From Lachnospiraceae bacterium EP-SM-12S-S03 (lineage in GTDB: Bacteria > Bacillota > Clostridia > Lachnospirales > Lachnospiraceae): 64,000 nt of DNA. Below the pieces are notes generated by a model, which was given only the letters and a program-made list of their open reading frames with translations, searched no databases and was not told the origin of the DNA. This document shows positions 17,383-27,488 of this stretch, one piece after another. The stretch spans positions 1-64,000 of the forward strand of contig JAJBSL010000015.1 of assembly GCA_020540725.1 (NCBI GenBank), in the 5' to 3' direction. The position numbers were made by a program, and so were the translations under genes. Each line of letters starts with the position of its first letter. Within the stretch, counting starts at the first letter, position 1.

Positions 17383-18819
17383 CTACATTTCATCATAAAG
17401 AGCTTCGTACTGCTTCGCAGAATTCTTCCACGAAAAGTCTTTCTGCATGCCTCTCTCCACAATCTTATTCCAATCCCGTTTCTTGTCATAATACACACTT
17501 TCTGCATAGCGGATGATTCCCATCATCTCATGCGCATTATAATTGGAAAAACTAAAGCCTGTACCCGTCTTTTCATATTCGTTATACGGCTCCACCGTAT
17601 CTTTTAGTCCCCCGGTTTCCCTTACAATCGGAACCGTACCGTAACGTAGACTCATAAGCTGGCTAAGTCCACACGGTTCAAATAGAGACGGCATCAAAAA
17701 CGCATCGCAAGAAGCATATACCTTATGGGACATCTCTTCTGAATAATAAATATTAGCGGATACTTTGCCCTGATACTTCCATGCAAAATGCCGGAACATA
17801 TTCTCATACCTTTCCTCGCCTGTGCCAAGTACAACGATTTGTACCGCATCCTGACAAATCTCATCCATTACATAAGCAATCAAGTCGAAGCCTTTCTGAT
17901 CCGTCAATCTTGATACAATACCGATCATCATAACTTTATCATCCACTTCAAGTCCCAGTTCTTCCTGTAAGGCTAATTTGTTTTTCTTCTTTTCTTTACG
18001 GAATGTCTCTACGGAGTAATTCTTTGCAATCATTTTATCTGTCTCAGGATCAAATTCATCATAATCAATACCATTTACAATCCCCGACAAACAGTTAGAT
18101 CTTGCATTCATAAGACCATCCAGACGTTCTCCGTAAAACGGTGTCTTAATCTCCTGTGCATACGTATTACTAACCGTTGTCACTTTATCCGCGTAAACAA
18201 TTCCGCCTTTTAAGTAATTGGCATCTTTATATGCTTCCAGCTTATCTGGAGCAAAATAATAATCCGGAAGTCCGGTGATATCCTGTACCGTTTTTCTATC
18301 CCATACCCCCTGGAACTTCAAATTGTGAATCGTCATAATTGTTTTAATTCCACGGTAGAATTCCCCGCCATAGCGGAAATTATCAAGATAAACCGGAATC
18401 AATCCTGTCTGCCAGTCATGGCAGTGAATAATGTCCGGACGGAAGTCAATCAGCGGAAGTGCGCTCAACACTGCTCTTGAAAAAAATGCAAATTTCTCAA
18501 TATCTTCATGGATATTACCATATGGGGCCCATCCTGCAAAATAGTACTCATTATCAATGAAGTAAAACGTAATTCCGTTATATTCCATCTGAAGAATCCC
18601 CACATATTGAGATCTCCATGCTAATTCCAAATAAAAATGCGTGACGTACTGCATTTTGTCTTTCCACTCTTGCTTCATACACATATATTTTGGAAGCATT
18701 ACTCTTACATCATACTTATCTTTGTCAAAATATTTTGGTAAAGTTCCGGCAACATCCGCCAGGCCTCCGGTTTTGATAAATGGAACCGCCTCTGAAGTTG
18801 CAAATAATATTTTTTTCAT
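17383..18819 (-). CDS. glgA: Glycogen synthase (ADP-glucose, GT5)
   Basis: Extends alpha-1,4-glucan from ADP-glucose. The N-terminal KTGGLADVAGTLP (17-29) is the ADP-glucose site of GT5 enzymes; DWQTGLIPVYL and the C-terminal PSLFEPCGLSQL motif (catalytic Glu region) follow. 478 residues is standard. ATG after GGTGGAGGGACACAT. Other glg genes are not nearby; it leads the transcript into metH and the hydrogenase, an unusual neighbour set. Confidence 0.95.
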   Translation of the reverse strand: MKKILFATSEAVPFIKTGGLADVAGTLPKYFDKDKYDVRVMLPKYMCMKQEWKDKMQYVTHFYLELAWRSQYVGILQMEYNGITFYFIDNEYYFAGWAPYGNIHEDIEKFAFFSRAVLSALPLIDFRPDIIHCHDWQTGLIPVYLDNFRYGGEFYRGIKTIMTIHNLKFQGVWDRKTVQDITGLPDYYFAPDKLEAYKDANYLKGGIVYADKVTTVSNTYAQEIKTPFYGERLDGLMNARSNCLSGIVNGIDYDEFDPETDKMIAKNYSVETFRKEKKKNKLALQEELGLEVDDKVMMIGIVSRLTDQKGFDLIAYVMDEICQDAVQIVVLGTGEERYENMFRHFAWKYQGKVSANIYYSEEMSHKVYASCDAFLMPSLFEPCGLSQLMSLRYGTVPIVRETGGLKDTVEPYNEYEKTGTGFSFSNYNAHEMMGIIRYAESVYYDKKRDWNKIVERGMQKDFSWKNSAKQYEALYDEM

Positions 18820-18851
18820 ATGTGTCCCTCCACCCTTCGCATAATAACTAC

Positions 18852-18880
18852 ATTATAGCGCACTTTGTTCCATATGAAAA
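18852..18880 (-). promoter_or_regulatory. Candidate promoter of glgA-metH-hydrogenase
   Basis: TTTTCA (18875-18880), 17-bp spacer, TATAAT (18852-18857) on the minus strand, 33 bp before the glgA start. Confidence 0.5.
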
Positions 18881-18889
18881 GAGATTCCA

Positions 18890-19678
18890 TTATCTTCTTT
18901 TGTATTTCAATTGAATTGTATCTGCTATTAATGCGATAAATTCCGAGTTTGTAGGTTTCCCTTTTCCGTTGCTTACTGTATACCCGAAAAGCTCATCCAA
19001 CGTATCCAGTTTTCCTCTGCTCCACGCCACTTCAATAGCATGGCGTATGGCCCGTTCCACTCTGCTTGCTGTTGTCTGATGCCGTTTTGCCACTGTAGGA
19101 TACAACACTTTCGTGATTGCATTTAAAACGTCCATATCCTCTACCGCCATCATAATAGAATCCCTCAGATAATGATATCCCTTGATATGTGCAGGTATCC
19201 CGATTTCATGCAGCATATTTGTCACATAGCTTTCCAGATTCTCCTCCGGCAATGTAGGGCTCTCCCTGCGAGATTCCAGAAGTTTTGTTTCTGGTATCCA
19301 TACGGATTTTGTGCTTTTGATCCGGTTGATAATCATATCATTATGAAATGGTTTCATAATATAATAATGCGCACCCTTTCGAAATGCATCTTCCGTAATC
19401 CGTTCCTGCCCGATTGCCGTTACTACAATAAATTCCGGCCTTTTCCGAATACTTTTATCTGCATTTACATGCTCCATCACACTGATCCCATCCATTTTCG
19501 GCATGATCAGATCCAAAAGAACCACATCCGGTTCCTGATTTTTTATAATACGGCACATATCCTCACCATTATTCGCTTTTCCTACAACCTTTAATTCACT
19601 GTCACTATTTACAATTTCTTCCAAAAGATCCAAAATCCGTTCATTATCATCTGCAATCGCCACATTTAACTTCCCCAT
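18890..19678 (-). CDS. spo0A: Stage 0 sporulation response regulator Spo0A
   Basis: The master regulator that commits the cell to sporulation once phosphorylated. Receiver domain at 1-125 with acceptor Asp56 ([11 protein letters not shown]) and acidic pocket DDN (10-12). The C-terminal DNA-binding effector domain contains the nearly invariant recognition helix [18 protein letters not shown] (about 198-215). 262 residues. ATG after AGGAGG. It follows spoIVB, as in Bacillus and clostridia, and has a 0A-box-like site upstream. Confidence 0.98.
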   Translation of the reverse strand: MGKLNVAIADDNERILDLLEEIVNSDSELKVVGKANNGEDMCRIIKNQEPDVVLLDLIMPKMDGISVMEHVNADKSIRKRPEFIVVTAIGQERITEDAFRKGAHYYIMKPFHNDMIINRIKSTKSVWIPETKLLESRRESPTLPEENLESYVTNMLHEIGIPAHIKGYHYLRDSIMMAVEDMDVLNAITKVLYPTVAKRHQTTASRVERAIRHAIEVAWSRGKLDTLDELFGYTVSNGKGKPTNSEFIALIADTIQLKYKRR

Positions 19679-19722
19679 TTGTCAAAACCTCCTGATATTT
19701 TCATTCATTTTGCTACCGGCTT

Positions 19723-19777
19723 ATTATATCCGCCTTATTTTGCAGATAAAAGAAAATATTGTCATATAGTTTCGACA
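19723..19777 (-). promoter_or_regulatory. spo0A promoter region with a 0A box
   Basis: A TATAAT -10 (19723-19728, minus strand) lies about 45 bp before spo0A, with a poor -35. Upstream, TGTCGAA at 19771-19777 matches the Spo0A-binding 0A box core (TGNCGAA). The spacing suits autoregulation by Spo0A, as known for B. subtilis; this is inferred from sequence. Confidence 0.5.
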
Positions 19778-19786
19778 CGTTTTATT

Positions 19787-20842
19787 CTATTCGCAATTTT
19801 TCAACATATTTTCTATAAAAATGCCATATCCTTTTGCCGAATCCTGAACAAAGACATGGGTAACAGCTCCTATGATCTTGTTATTTTGTATGATCGGACT
19901 TCCGCTCATTCCCTGCACGATTCCGCCGGTTTTCTTAAGAAGTTCTTCATCTGTGACTTCAATCTCAATCCCTTTATTCACTTCCTTTTCTCCCATGTCG
20001 ATTTTTGTAACACGAATCTTATATTCTTTTACCGAACCGTCTACTGAACATCGTATGACTGCATCTCCTTTTTGAATTTCCTCTTTGGAAGCGGCCTTTA
20101 ATGGAGTCTGATTTTCAAACACTTCATCCAGTTTCTCCATCTTTCCGTATATTCCTGCCTCTGTGTTTTTTTCTATCGTACCAACTACATTGTAATTGTT
20201 ATATACAATAATTCCTTCCATTCCTCCGGGAGTTCCATCTTTGCCTTTTTTAATATTTTGAATACTCGTTTTATAAAGCCGTCCCTTCGATAAGTTCAAA
20301 AGTTTTCCGGTATCCACATCATGAATGCCATGTCCCAAAGCACCATATTCGCTATTCTTTGTAAGAAATGTAAGTGTTCCCAATCCCTGTGTATTATCTC
20401 TCACCCAGATACCGAGCTTATATTCTCCCTTTTCACACTCTACAGGTTCCATTTTCACATTCAAAATTTCTCCTTCTCTTCTCAGTTTCAACACAACTTC
20501 TTCTTCAGTCAATTCCTCTACTTTCTCCATCAATTCCTTTTTATTCTGTACTTTCTCATTATCCACCGCCACAATATAATCTCCGGCTTTTACCAATCGA
20601 TCTGCCGGCTCGTATTTTTTCCCATTCAGCGCTTTTACTTTTTCCGTGCCAAGTACCATCACACCATCTGTCTCCATGTAAATTCCTACAGGCATTCCTC
20701 CCGGTATTAGAAGATCATCGGAAATGGATTCCACACTCACTTCTGCTTCTTCTTTTCTTTCTTCTATTAGAAGTCCGCTTCCTACTGTGATGGTAAGCAA
20801 CAAAAGAACTACTAAAAATCTGCGATATCTCTTTCTTCTCAC
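19787..20842 (-). CDS. spoIVB: SpoIVB serine peptidase
   Basis: In B. subtilis this forespore-secreted PDZ protease cleaves SpoIVFA and so triggers sigma-K processing. Here a membrane anchor spans 9-27, a PDZ domain about 45-130, and the S55-type protease domain contains GHGIHD (170-175, catalytic His) and GMSGSP (311-316, catalytic Ser313). GTG start after GGAGGGGTCAAT. Located between recN and spo0A as expected. A hairpin separates it from recN, and no clear sigma-G promoter was found. Confidence 0.95.
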   Translation of the reverse strand: MRRKRYRRFLVVLLLLTITVGSGLLIEERKEEAEVSVESISDDLLIPGGMPVGIYMETDGVMVLGTEKVKALNGKKYEPADRLVKAGDYIVAVDNEKVQNKKELMEKVEELTEEEVVLKLRREGEILNVKMEPVECEKGEYKLGIWVRDNTQGLGTLTFLTKNSEYGALGHGIHDVDTGKLLNLSKGRLYKTSIQNIKKGKDGTPGGMEGIIVYNNYNVVGTIEKNTEAGIYGKMEKLDEVFENQTPLKAASKEEIQKGDAVIRCSVDGSVKEYKIRVTKIDMGEKEVNKGIEIEVTDEELLKKTGGIVQGMSGSPIIQNNKIIGAVTHVFVQDSAKGYGIFIENMLKNCE

Positions 20843-20857
20843 ATTGACCCCTCCAAA

Positions 20858-20898
20858 CTAAAAATAGATTGCTTATCAATGAAGCAATCTATTTTTAG
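20858..20898. terminator. Symmetric hairpin between recN and spoIVB
   Basis: A perfect 15-bp stem (20858-20872 with 20884-20898) with an 11-base loop. The stem ends carry A-runs and T-runs, so it could terminate in either direction; it lies 32 bp after the recN stop and 16 bp before the spoIVB start. Confidence 0.7.
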
Positions 20899-20929
20899 TA
20901 TATGGGTTATGTAAATTTTTACTCTTTCT

Positions 20930-22606
20930 TTATCTGATACTTTTTGCCAATTTTTTCATTTCAACCGCACTTTTCACAACTGTATCTGTAATCTCTGCGC
21001 CTCCTAAAATTCTTGCAAGTTCCCGTACAGATTCCTCCTCGGAAAGTTCTTGAATCTTTGTTACCGTTTTCCCATTCTCCACTTTCTTTTCAATTGCAAA
21101 ATGCGTGTCTGCCATAGCTGCAATCTGAGCAAGATGTGTGATGCAGATTATCTGGTGCTTGTTTCCGATAAGTTTCATTTTCTCCGAAACTTTCTGTGCA
21201 GTTCTTCCACTGATTCCCACATCAATCTCATCAAAAATTAATGTCGGAATTTCATCTTTGTCTGCCAAAACAGATTTGATCGCAAGCATAATTCTGGAGA
21301 GTTCTCCACCGGACGCAATCTCTCCTAGCGGTTTTACCGGTTCCCCCGGATTCATGGAAATAAGGAATTCAATTACATCCTTTCCATTCGCAGTAGCCTC
21401 TTTAAGCTCTTCGAATGCAATTTCAAAATTCACTTCCAAAAAATTCAAATCCAAAAGTCCGGACGTAATGGCATTTTTCAATAAAACTGCCTGTTCTTTC
21501 CTCTTCTTTGTCAACTTTTCTGCTTCTTTTGCCAAAGTGTTCGAAGCTTCTTCATATTTCCTCTTTACCGTTTCAATATAGTTATCATAATCCTTCAATT
21601 TTATCAGACGTTCTTCTTTTTCTTCACAATAGCGAATCACATCTTCCATGGAATTACCATATTTTGCTTTCAATCTGTTCAGCTCATTGAGTCTTGTCTC
21701 TGTCTCATAGAATTCCTCTTCCGAAAAATCCAACGACCTTCTATACTCTGACAACTCCCTGTTGAAATCATTCAGAAGACTATCAATCTCCAGAAGCTGC
21801 CCCAAAAGCGTTGCCGCTTCCTCATCATAATGTGCCGCTTCCTGCATACAGCGAACCGCCCTTGAGATCATATCGCCTCCACTTCCATTTTCCCCGTATC
21901 CGGTATAACCGTAAGCTTCCTCAATATTTTCTACAATCTTTTTGCTGTTTACAATCCGCTTATAGCGTTCTTCTAAAACCTCATCTTCCCCTGATTTTAA
22001 CTCTGCTTCCCGAATCTGCGCTACTTCAAACTCCAGAAAATCTATTTCTTTTGCTCTTTCCGTTTCATTCATCATTGCATGAGAAAATTCTTCTTTATAC
22101 TTTTTGTATTCTTTATACGCTTCGTTTACATTTTCCTTCAATTCTTCAATGACACCTTTGGAAAATGCATCCAGTATCGCCAAATGATTTTTCTTATAAA
22201 GAAGTGACTGATGTTCGTGCTGTCCGTGAATATCAATCAAGATCTCCGCAACCCGACGCAGCTTATTCGTGGATACGGTCTCTCCATTGATTCTGCTGAT
22301 GCTTCTTCCTTCCATCAGCTTACGGCTTAATATGATACAACCATCTTCCGGATAAATATCCATTGCGCGAAATGCCTCAGCCTGTTCTTCTTTCTCCACG
22401 GAAAATGTAAGTTCCACAATGCCAAAAGAAGTTCCTTTCCTCAGCATGTCTCCACTATATTTTCCCCCAAGGGCAAGATTGACAGACCCTAAAATGATGG
22501 ACTTTCCTGCACCCGTTTCTCCCGTTAATATGTTTAATCCCGGCTGAAATTCCACTTCCGCTTCCTCAATCAAAGCCAGGTTCTTTACGTGTAAATTTTG
22601 AAGCAT
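20930..22606 (-). CDS. recN: DNA repair ATPase RecN
   Basis: An SMC-like ATPase acting at double-strand breaks. Walker A GETGAGKS (29-36), long coiled coils in the middle, and the C-terminal ABC signature SGGELSRIMLAIK with Walker B TLIFDEIDVGISG. 558 residues. ATG after TGGGAG. It follows argR after 16 bp, a conserved order in Firmicutes. Confidence 0.97.
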   Translation of the reverse strand: MLQNLHVKNLALIEEAEVEFQPGLNILTGETGAGKSIILGSVNLALGGKYSGDMLRKGTSFGIVELTFSVEKEEQAEAFRAMDIYPEDGCIILSRKLMEGRSISRINGETVSTNKLRRVAEILIDIHGQHEHQSLLYKKNHLAILDAFSKGVIEELKENVNEAYKEYKKYKEEFSHAMMNETERAKEIDFLEFEVAQIREAELKSGEDEVLEERYKRIVNSKKIVENIEEAYGYTGYGENGSGGDMISRAVRCMQEAAHYDEEAATLLGQLLEIDSLLNDFNRELSEYRRSLDFSEEEFYETETRLNELNRLKAKYGNSMEDVIRYCEEKEERLIKLKDYDNYIETVKRKYEEASNTLAKEAEKLTKKRKEQAVLLKNAITSGLLDLNFLEVNFEIAFEELKEATANGKDVIEFLISMNPGEPVKPLGEIASGGELSRIMLAIKSVLADKDEIPTLIFDEIDVGISGRTAQKVSEKMKLIGNKHQIICITHLAQIAAMADTHFAIEKKVENGKTVTKIQELSEEESVRELARILGGAEITDTVVKSAVEMKKLAKSIR

Positions 22607-22622
22607 CTATTGTTCTCCCATA

Positions 22623-23075
22623 TTATTCAAAAACAATTTTACTGATTTTTTCCATAACGTCTGCCGTACCTTCCACAGTTCGGATAGCACACATAATCGT
22701 ATCGTCTCCTGCGATACATCCTACAACCTCGTGCCATTCCATGGCATCAATGGCCGCAGCCACTGCCATAGCCATTCCGGAAATCGTCTTGATCACCAGA
22801 ATATTCTGCGCCATATCCATCGAAATATATCCATCTTTCAATACTCTTCTGTATTTCTCCGTCAAATCTTCATCCGGTGTCCGAAGCACGATATATTTCT
22901 GTTTTCCGTCCCCCGTTGGTACTTTCGTAAGCTTTAAGTCACGAATATCTCTGGAAACGGTAGCCTGAGTTGTGGGAAATCCTGCTGCATTTAAGTAATC
23001 CGCAAGTTCTTCCTGGGTTTCGATATCATGCGTCATAATGAGTTCTACTATTTTGGCATGTCTGTTTACTTTCAT
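22623..23075 (-). CDS. argR: Arginine repressor ArgR/AhrC
   Basis: An arginine-responsive hexameric regulator. N-terminal winged helix (1-75; TQEELADYLNAAGFPTTQATVSRDI) and C-terminal arginine-binding/oligomerisation domain with GCIAGDDTIMC near 125-137. 150 residues, typical. The gene starts 2 bp after the nadK stop; its ribosome site AAGGGAAC lies in the end of nadK. Confidence 0.96.
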   Translation of the reverse strand: MKVNRHAKIVELIMTHDIETQEELADYLNAAGFPTTQATVSRDIRDLKLTKVPTGDGKQKYIVLRTPDEDLTEKYRRVLKDGYISMDMAQNILVIKTISGMAMAVAAAIDAMEWHEVVGCIAGDDTIMCAIRTVEGTADVMEKISKIVFE

Positions 23076-23077
23076 CG

Positions 23078-23887
23078 CTAGTTCCCTTTCATTTTTCTTC
23101 GAAGTGTTTCCAAGAAACTGATCCGGCTGATCTTCATGAGTTTTGTCGTCTCATCAGCCTTTTTAATAATAATCCTCTCTCCGGTATGAATTCTGGAGAT
23201 ATCCGTGCCGTCAAATGCAACCACAGCTTCCTCTTCGCAGTCCTCTCTCCTGCTTCCAATCTCAATCCCAATCTCATCCTCAACCGAAAGAACAATACTG
23301 CTCGTATTCAAAGCATGAGAGCAGATTGGTGTCAGCACGATCAAGGAGGCGGTAGGCTCTACAATCGGCCCTCCTGCGGATAAATTATAGGCCGTAGATC
23401 CGGTCGGTGTGGAAATGATCATACCATCTGCCTGATAACTATTCAAAAGTTCTCCGTTCACATACACATTCAACCGGATTAAATGTAAGGAACCATAACG
23501 AGTCACTATGATATCATTCAACGCTACATCCGAAACTCCGTTAGAAAGTTCTCCACGCAGAAGCATCCTTTCTTCTACCATATGTTCGTCTGCAATAAGA
23601 CTATCTATTGCCGAATACACATTCTGAACTTCAATTTCCGTCAGATAACCGAGCGTCCCCATATTGATCCCAATTACCGGAATGTTGTGATGGAGCATCT
23701 CTCTTGCAGCCTGAATCAATGTTCCGTCTCCCCCTATTGCAAGCGCTCCGTCCGTGTCCGCAGGAACAGGGCTCCCATCCGAAAGGATACACGTTTTTCC
23801 TTTCCCCTCAATATATGATTTGATCGACCGGGTAATCTCATGATCCTCATCCTTACTGTCATTTGTAATCACATAAAATTTATCCAT
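23078..23887 (-). CDS. nadK: NAD kinase
   Basis: Phosphorylates NAD to NADP. GGDGT (52-56) is the ATP/NAD kinase motif; GINMGTLGYLTE and the NAD-binding region PTGSTAYNLSAGGPI follow. 269 residues. ATG after AAGGACG. Lies between tlyA and argR in the conserved order. Confidence 0.97.
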   Translation of the reverse strand: MDKFYVITNDSKDEDHEITRSIKSYIEGKGKTCILSDGSPVPADTDGALAIGGDGTLIQAAREMLHHNIPVIGINMGTLGYLTEIEVQNVYSAIDSLIADEHMVEERMLLRGELSNGVSDVALNDIIVTRYGSLHLIRLNVYVNGELLNSYQADGMIISTPTGSTAYNLSAGGPIVEPTASLIVLTPICSHALNTSSIVLSVEDEIGIEIGSRREDCEEEAVVAFDGTDISRIHTGERIIIKKADETTKLMKISRISFLETLRRKMKGN

Positions 23888-23901
23888 AATTTTTACGTCC
23901 T

Positions 23902-24711
23902 TTATTTTGCCAGTTCTTCAAAAGCCGCCTCTACCACTGCCCGAAAATCAATCTTCAGGTCCGAAATTGTAACCGGTTCCTGCGTCTTCTTCAAATGTAC
24001 AAGATATTCAATATTCCCTTCCGGTCCTTTAATCGGAGAATATTCCAGTTCCAGCACCTTAAATCCAATGGATATTGCGTAAACTATGACCTGTTCAATC
24101 ACTTCATGATGTGTACTTTTTTCTCTTACAACACCCTTTTTTCCTACTTTCTCTCTTCCGGCTTCAAACTGTGGTTTAATAAGAGCCACAATCTCTCCAT
24201 CCTCTTTCAAGTAGTTGCGAATAGGAAGTAATACTTTTGTTAATGAGATAAAGGAAACATCTATGGAAGAAAAATCAATCGGTTCTCCAAGATCCTCTAA
24301 AGTCACATATCTTATATTGGTCTTCTCCATGCTGACCACTCGCGCATCCTGTCTTAATTTCCATGCAAGCTGTCCTCGCCCCACATCTATGGCAAATACT
24401 TTCTTTGCCCCATTCTGCAGCATACAATCCGTAAATCCGCCTGTGGAAGAGCCCACATCTGTACACACTTTATCTTTCAGATCCAAATCAAAATTTTTCA
24501 TTGCTTTCTCAAGTTTCAATCCGCCTCTGCTCACATAAGGGAGTGTATGTCCCTTGATCTCAATCTGTACTTCATCCGAGAAAGTACTTCCTGCCTTATC
24601 TTCTCTCTGTCCTTCTACAAATACATTTCCAGACATAATAATGGCTTTTGCCTTTTCTCTGGATTCGGCTAAATTACGCTTTACAAGCAACACATCCAAA
24701 CGTTCTTTCAT
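23902..24711 (-). CDS. tlyA: TlyA-family rRNA 2'-O-methyltransferase
   Basis: An RNA methyltransferase once called haemolysin. The S4 RNA-binding domain covers 1-60 (RLDVLLVKRNLAESREKAKA), followed by an FtsJ/RrmJ-type fold with the SAM motif DVGSSTGGFTDCML and the conserved IDVSFISLTKVL and ALIKPQFEAG. 269 residues. The start is 3 bp after the dxs stop. The exact modified nucleotide cannot be read from sequence. Confidence 0.92.
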   Translation of the reverse strand: MKERLDVLLVKRNLAESREKAKAIIMSGNVFVEGQREDKAGSTFSDEVQIEIKGHTLPYVSRGGLKLEKAMKNFDLDLKDKVCTDVGSSTGGFTDCMLQNGAKKVFAIDVGRGQLAWKLRQDARVVSMEKTNIRYVTLEDLGEPIDFSSIDVSFISLTKVLLPIRNYLKEDGEIVALIKPQFEAGREKVGKKGVVREKSTHHEVIEQVIVYAISIGFKVLELEYSPIKGPEGNIEYLVHLKKTQEPVTISDLKIDFRAVVEAAFEELAK

Positions 24712-24714
24712 GTT

Positions 24715-26586
24715 CTACCTCGTAAGCCCGATGTACTGTGTAACAATTTGCTTCACAATGGAGTCCTCATCGAGCATAATTTCTTTCCTTAGTATATCAA
24801 TGTTTCCATGCTCTACATATTCATCGGGAATACCGATAGTGAGCACATTTACCGGGAGATCCTGTCTCATGACAAATTCCCGAACCTTTTCTCCATATCC
24901 ACCTGACAGGACATTTTCTTCTATTGTCACAAACAACTTGTGATCTTTTGCCATCCGGACAAGAATTTCTTCATCAATCGGCTTCACAAAACGTCCATTG
25001 ATCAGACTGCAGTCATATCCCATTTCTTTTAGCTTTCTTCTTACCTTCTCGGCAATTTCCATCATATGACCTATAGAAAAAATTGCAATCTCATCCTCCT
25101 CATATATTGTTTCACTTTGCCGAAACTGAATGGATTTTCTATATTCCTTTAATCCGGTATAAGCCTTTCCCCGTGGATAACGAATGGCTATCGGCGATTC
25201 AAAATCCACCGCATAACGTACCATATCTGCCATTTCCCACTTGTTTTTCGGTGAAATCACCGTCATGTTCGGAATACTGGATAAGTAAGAAAGATCAAAA
25301 ATTCCTTGATGAGTCTCACCGTCATTTCCCACAATACCGGCACGGTCTATGGCAAATACTACGGGAAGATTCTGCAGCGCCACATCATGGATCATCTGGT
25401 CATACCCTCTTTGGAGGAAAGAAGAGTATACTGCGAATACAGGTTTTAGTCCTCCTGCCGCCAATCCCGCAGCAAAGGTAACCCCGTGTTCCTCCGCAAT
25501 CCCCACATCAAAGAAGCGCTTCTTATAGCGTTTTGCAAATTCCGAAAGCCCGGTTCCATCTTTCATTGCCGCCGTAATTGCTACAACATTTGTATCATTA
25601 GCTCCAATATCACACAAAACTTTACCAAAAACATCCGTATAAGTATCTCCGTCTTTTTTCGCAAGAGCCTGTCCCGTTGCGATCTCAAAAGGACCGGTTC
25701 CGTGAAATTTGGAAGGTTCTATTTCCGCCGGCAGATATCCTTTTCCCTTTTTTGTGAGTACATGGAGAAGCACTGCATTGTCAAGTTTCTTTGCCTCCTG
25801 AAACGCACGGTAAAGTTCCCCGATATTGTGACCGTCTACAGGCCCCAAGTATGTGATTCCCATATCCTCAAAAAACATACCGGGTACAAAAAGTTGTTTG
25901 ATCCCGCTTTTTGTTTTCCGAATATGCTCTACAATGGACTCTCCCGCAACCGGAACTTTTCTCAACGCATGTTCTACCCCTCTTTTTAAATCCGTATAAG
26001 TCTGGGCTGTACGGATACTGTCCAGATATTTCGACATCCCCCCTACATTCGGTGAAATGGACATCGTATTGTCATTGAGCACAATAATAAAATTACTTTT
26101 CAAATGTGCCGCGTTATTCAGCGCCTCATAAGCCATTCCTCCCGTCAGAGAACCGTCTCCGATCACAGAAATCACATGATGGTCTTCCCCAAGTATTTCT
26201 CGTGCTTCCACATATCCAAGTCCGGCAGAAATGGAGGTAGAACTGTGCCCCGTATCAAAAGCATCACATTCGCTTTCTTTCCGTTTCGGAAATCCGCTCA
26301 TTCCTCCATATTTTCGTAAGTCATCGAATCCCGCCTTTCTTCCGGTGAGAACTTTATGTGTGTAAGCCTGATGTCCAACATCCCATATAATCTTATCTTT
26401 TGGAAGATCAAAAGCCAGATGCATTGCCATAGTTAACTCAACCACACCTAAATTGGAGGCTAGATGTCCTCCCGTAACACTGATCTTCTCAATCAGAAAT
26501 TCCCGGATCTCCTCCGCAAGAATCTGCAGGTCTTTTTTATTCAGTTTTTTAATATCATTTTCTTTATGAATACGTTCCAGTATCAT
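24715..26586 (-). CDS. dxs: 1-deoxy-D-xylulose-5-phosphate synthase
   Basis: First enzyme of the MEP isoprenoid pathway: condenses pyruvate and glyceraldehyde 3-phosphate using thiamine diphosphate. ThDP motif GDGSLTGGMAYEALNNA, the transketolase pyrimidine-binding region GIAEEHGVTFAAGLA and a C-terminal domain are present. 623 residues. The ATG at 26586 is preferred over the in-frame GTG three codons earlier because GGAG is 8 bases upstream. It follows ispA, so precursor and prenyl synthesis are cotranscribed. Confidence 0.97.
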   Translation of the reverse strand: MILERIHKENDIKKLNKKDLQILAEEIREFLIEKISVTGGHLASNLGVVELTMAMHLAFDLPKDKIIWDVGHQAYTHKVLTGRKAGFDDLRKYGGMSGFPKRKESECDAFDTGHSSTSISAGLGYVEAREILGEDHHVISVIGDGSLTGGMAYEALNNAAHLKSNFIIVLNDNTMSISPNVGGMSKYLDSIRTAQTYTDLKRGVEHALRKVPVAGESIVEHIRKTKSGIKQLFVPGMFFEDMGITYLGPVDGHNIGELYRAFQEAKKLDNAVLLHVLTKKGKGYLPAEIEPSKFHGTGPFEIATGQALAKKDGDTYTDVFGKVLCDIGANDTNVVAITAAMKDGTGLSEFAKRYKKRFFDVGIAEEHGVTFAAGLAAGGLKPVFAVYSSFLQRGYDQMIHDVALQNLPVVFAIDRAGIVGNDGETHQGIFDLSYLSSIPNMTVISPKNKWEMADMVRYAVDFESPIAIRYPRGKAYTGLKEYRKSIQFRQSETIYEEDEIAIFSIGHMMEIAEKVRRKLKEMGYDCSLINGRFVKPIDEEILVRMAKDHKLFVTIEENVLSGGYGEKVREFVMRQDLPVNVLTIGIPDEYVEHGNIDILRKEIMLDEDSIVKQIVTQYIGLTR

Positions 26587-26597
26587 AAGCAACACTC

Positions 26598-27488
26598 CTA
26601 ACGCTCTCTGTGAATCAGTTTCTCAATCAGGCACATAAGATACGGGTTCTGCTTTTCCAGGTTCTCCAATTCAAAAATCGCCTCGATAGAAAGTCTCTCC
26701 ACCTCTTCTTTTGCTTTCTGATATCCTACTAATGTAACATAAGTCGTTTTCTCATTCTTTTCGTCGCTGTGTACCGGTTTCCCCAGAACTTCATCTGTAC
26801 TTGTGACATCCAGGATATCGTCCTGAATCTGAAATGCCATACCGACTTTCCAGGCGATGGATTCCACTTTCTTTACATCCTCTTCTGAAGCTCCCGCAAG
26901 AACTGCCCCGATCATCATAGCTGTCTCAATGAGTGCACAGGTTTTCAAACTGTAAATGAATGTAATTACTTCCTGATCCAGTTTTTGTCCTGCCGATTCC
27001 ACATCCACAACCTGTCCGCCGATCATTCCATATATTCCGGCTTTTTTTCCAAGAATCTGCATTGCTTTCCCAATCAGAAAACTTTGCTCCGGCTCCATAT
27101 CGAAAGCTTTTGCAGCAGTCTCAAACGCATAATTAAGAAGAGCATCTCCGGTAAGTACCGCCATTCCTTCTCCGTATACAATGTGCGTTGTTTTTCTTCC
27201 CCTTCTATAATCGTCATTATCCATAGACGGAAGGTCATCGTGAACGAGAGAATACGTATGAATCATCTCGAGAGCAGCCATAAATGGTTCGATTATCTTA
27301 GATTCTCCGCCAAACATTGTATAAGTTTCTTTCATCAGCATTGGTCGAAGCCTCTTGCCTCCCGCCATCAGATTGTATTCCATAGCTTCCATGATCTTCT
27401 TTTGATATCCTTCTTCATCCGGAAGATACTTTCTCAGAATTTCTTCAATCTCCACCACTTTCCGGGTTCTCTCCGCATTAAAATTCAT
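26598..27488 (-). CDS. ispA: Polyprenyl (farnesyl) diphosphate synthase
   Basis: Condenses DMAPP/IPP to a short prenyl diphosphate. First aspartate-rich motif DDLPSMD (84-90) and second FQIQDDILD. The 296-residue length and location between xseB and dxs match IspA-type farnesyl/geranyl diphosphate synthases; chain length is not proven. The ATG at 27488 is preferred because GGGGAGG precedes it at 9 bases; it overlaps the end of xseB by 11 bp. Confidence 0.93.
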   Translation of the reverse strand: MNFNAERTRKVVEIEEILRKYLPDEEGYQKKIMEAMEYNLMAGGKRLRPMLMKETYTMFGGESKIIEPFMAALEMIHTYSLVHDDLPSMDNDDYRRGRKTTHIVYGEGMAVLTGDALLNYAFETAAKAFDMEPEQSFLIGKAMQILGKKAGIYGMIGGQVVDVESAGQKLDQEVITFIYSLKTCALIETAMMIGAVLAGASEEDVKKVESIAWKVGMAFQIQDDILDVTSTDEVLGKPVHSDEKNEKTTYVTLVGYQKAKEEVERLSIEAIFELENLEKQNPYLMCLIEKLIHRER

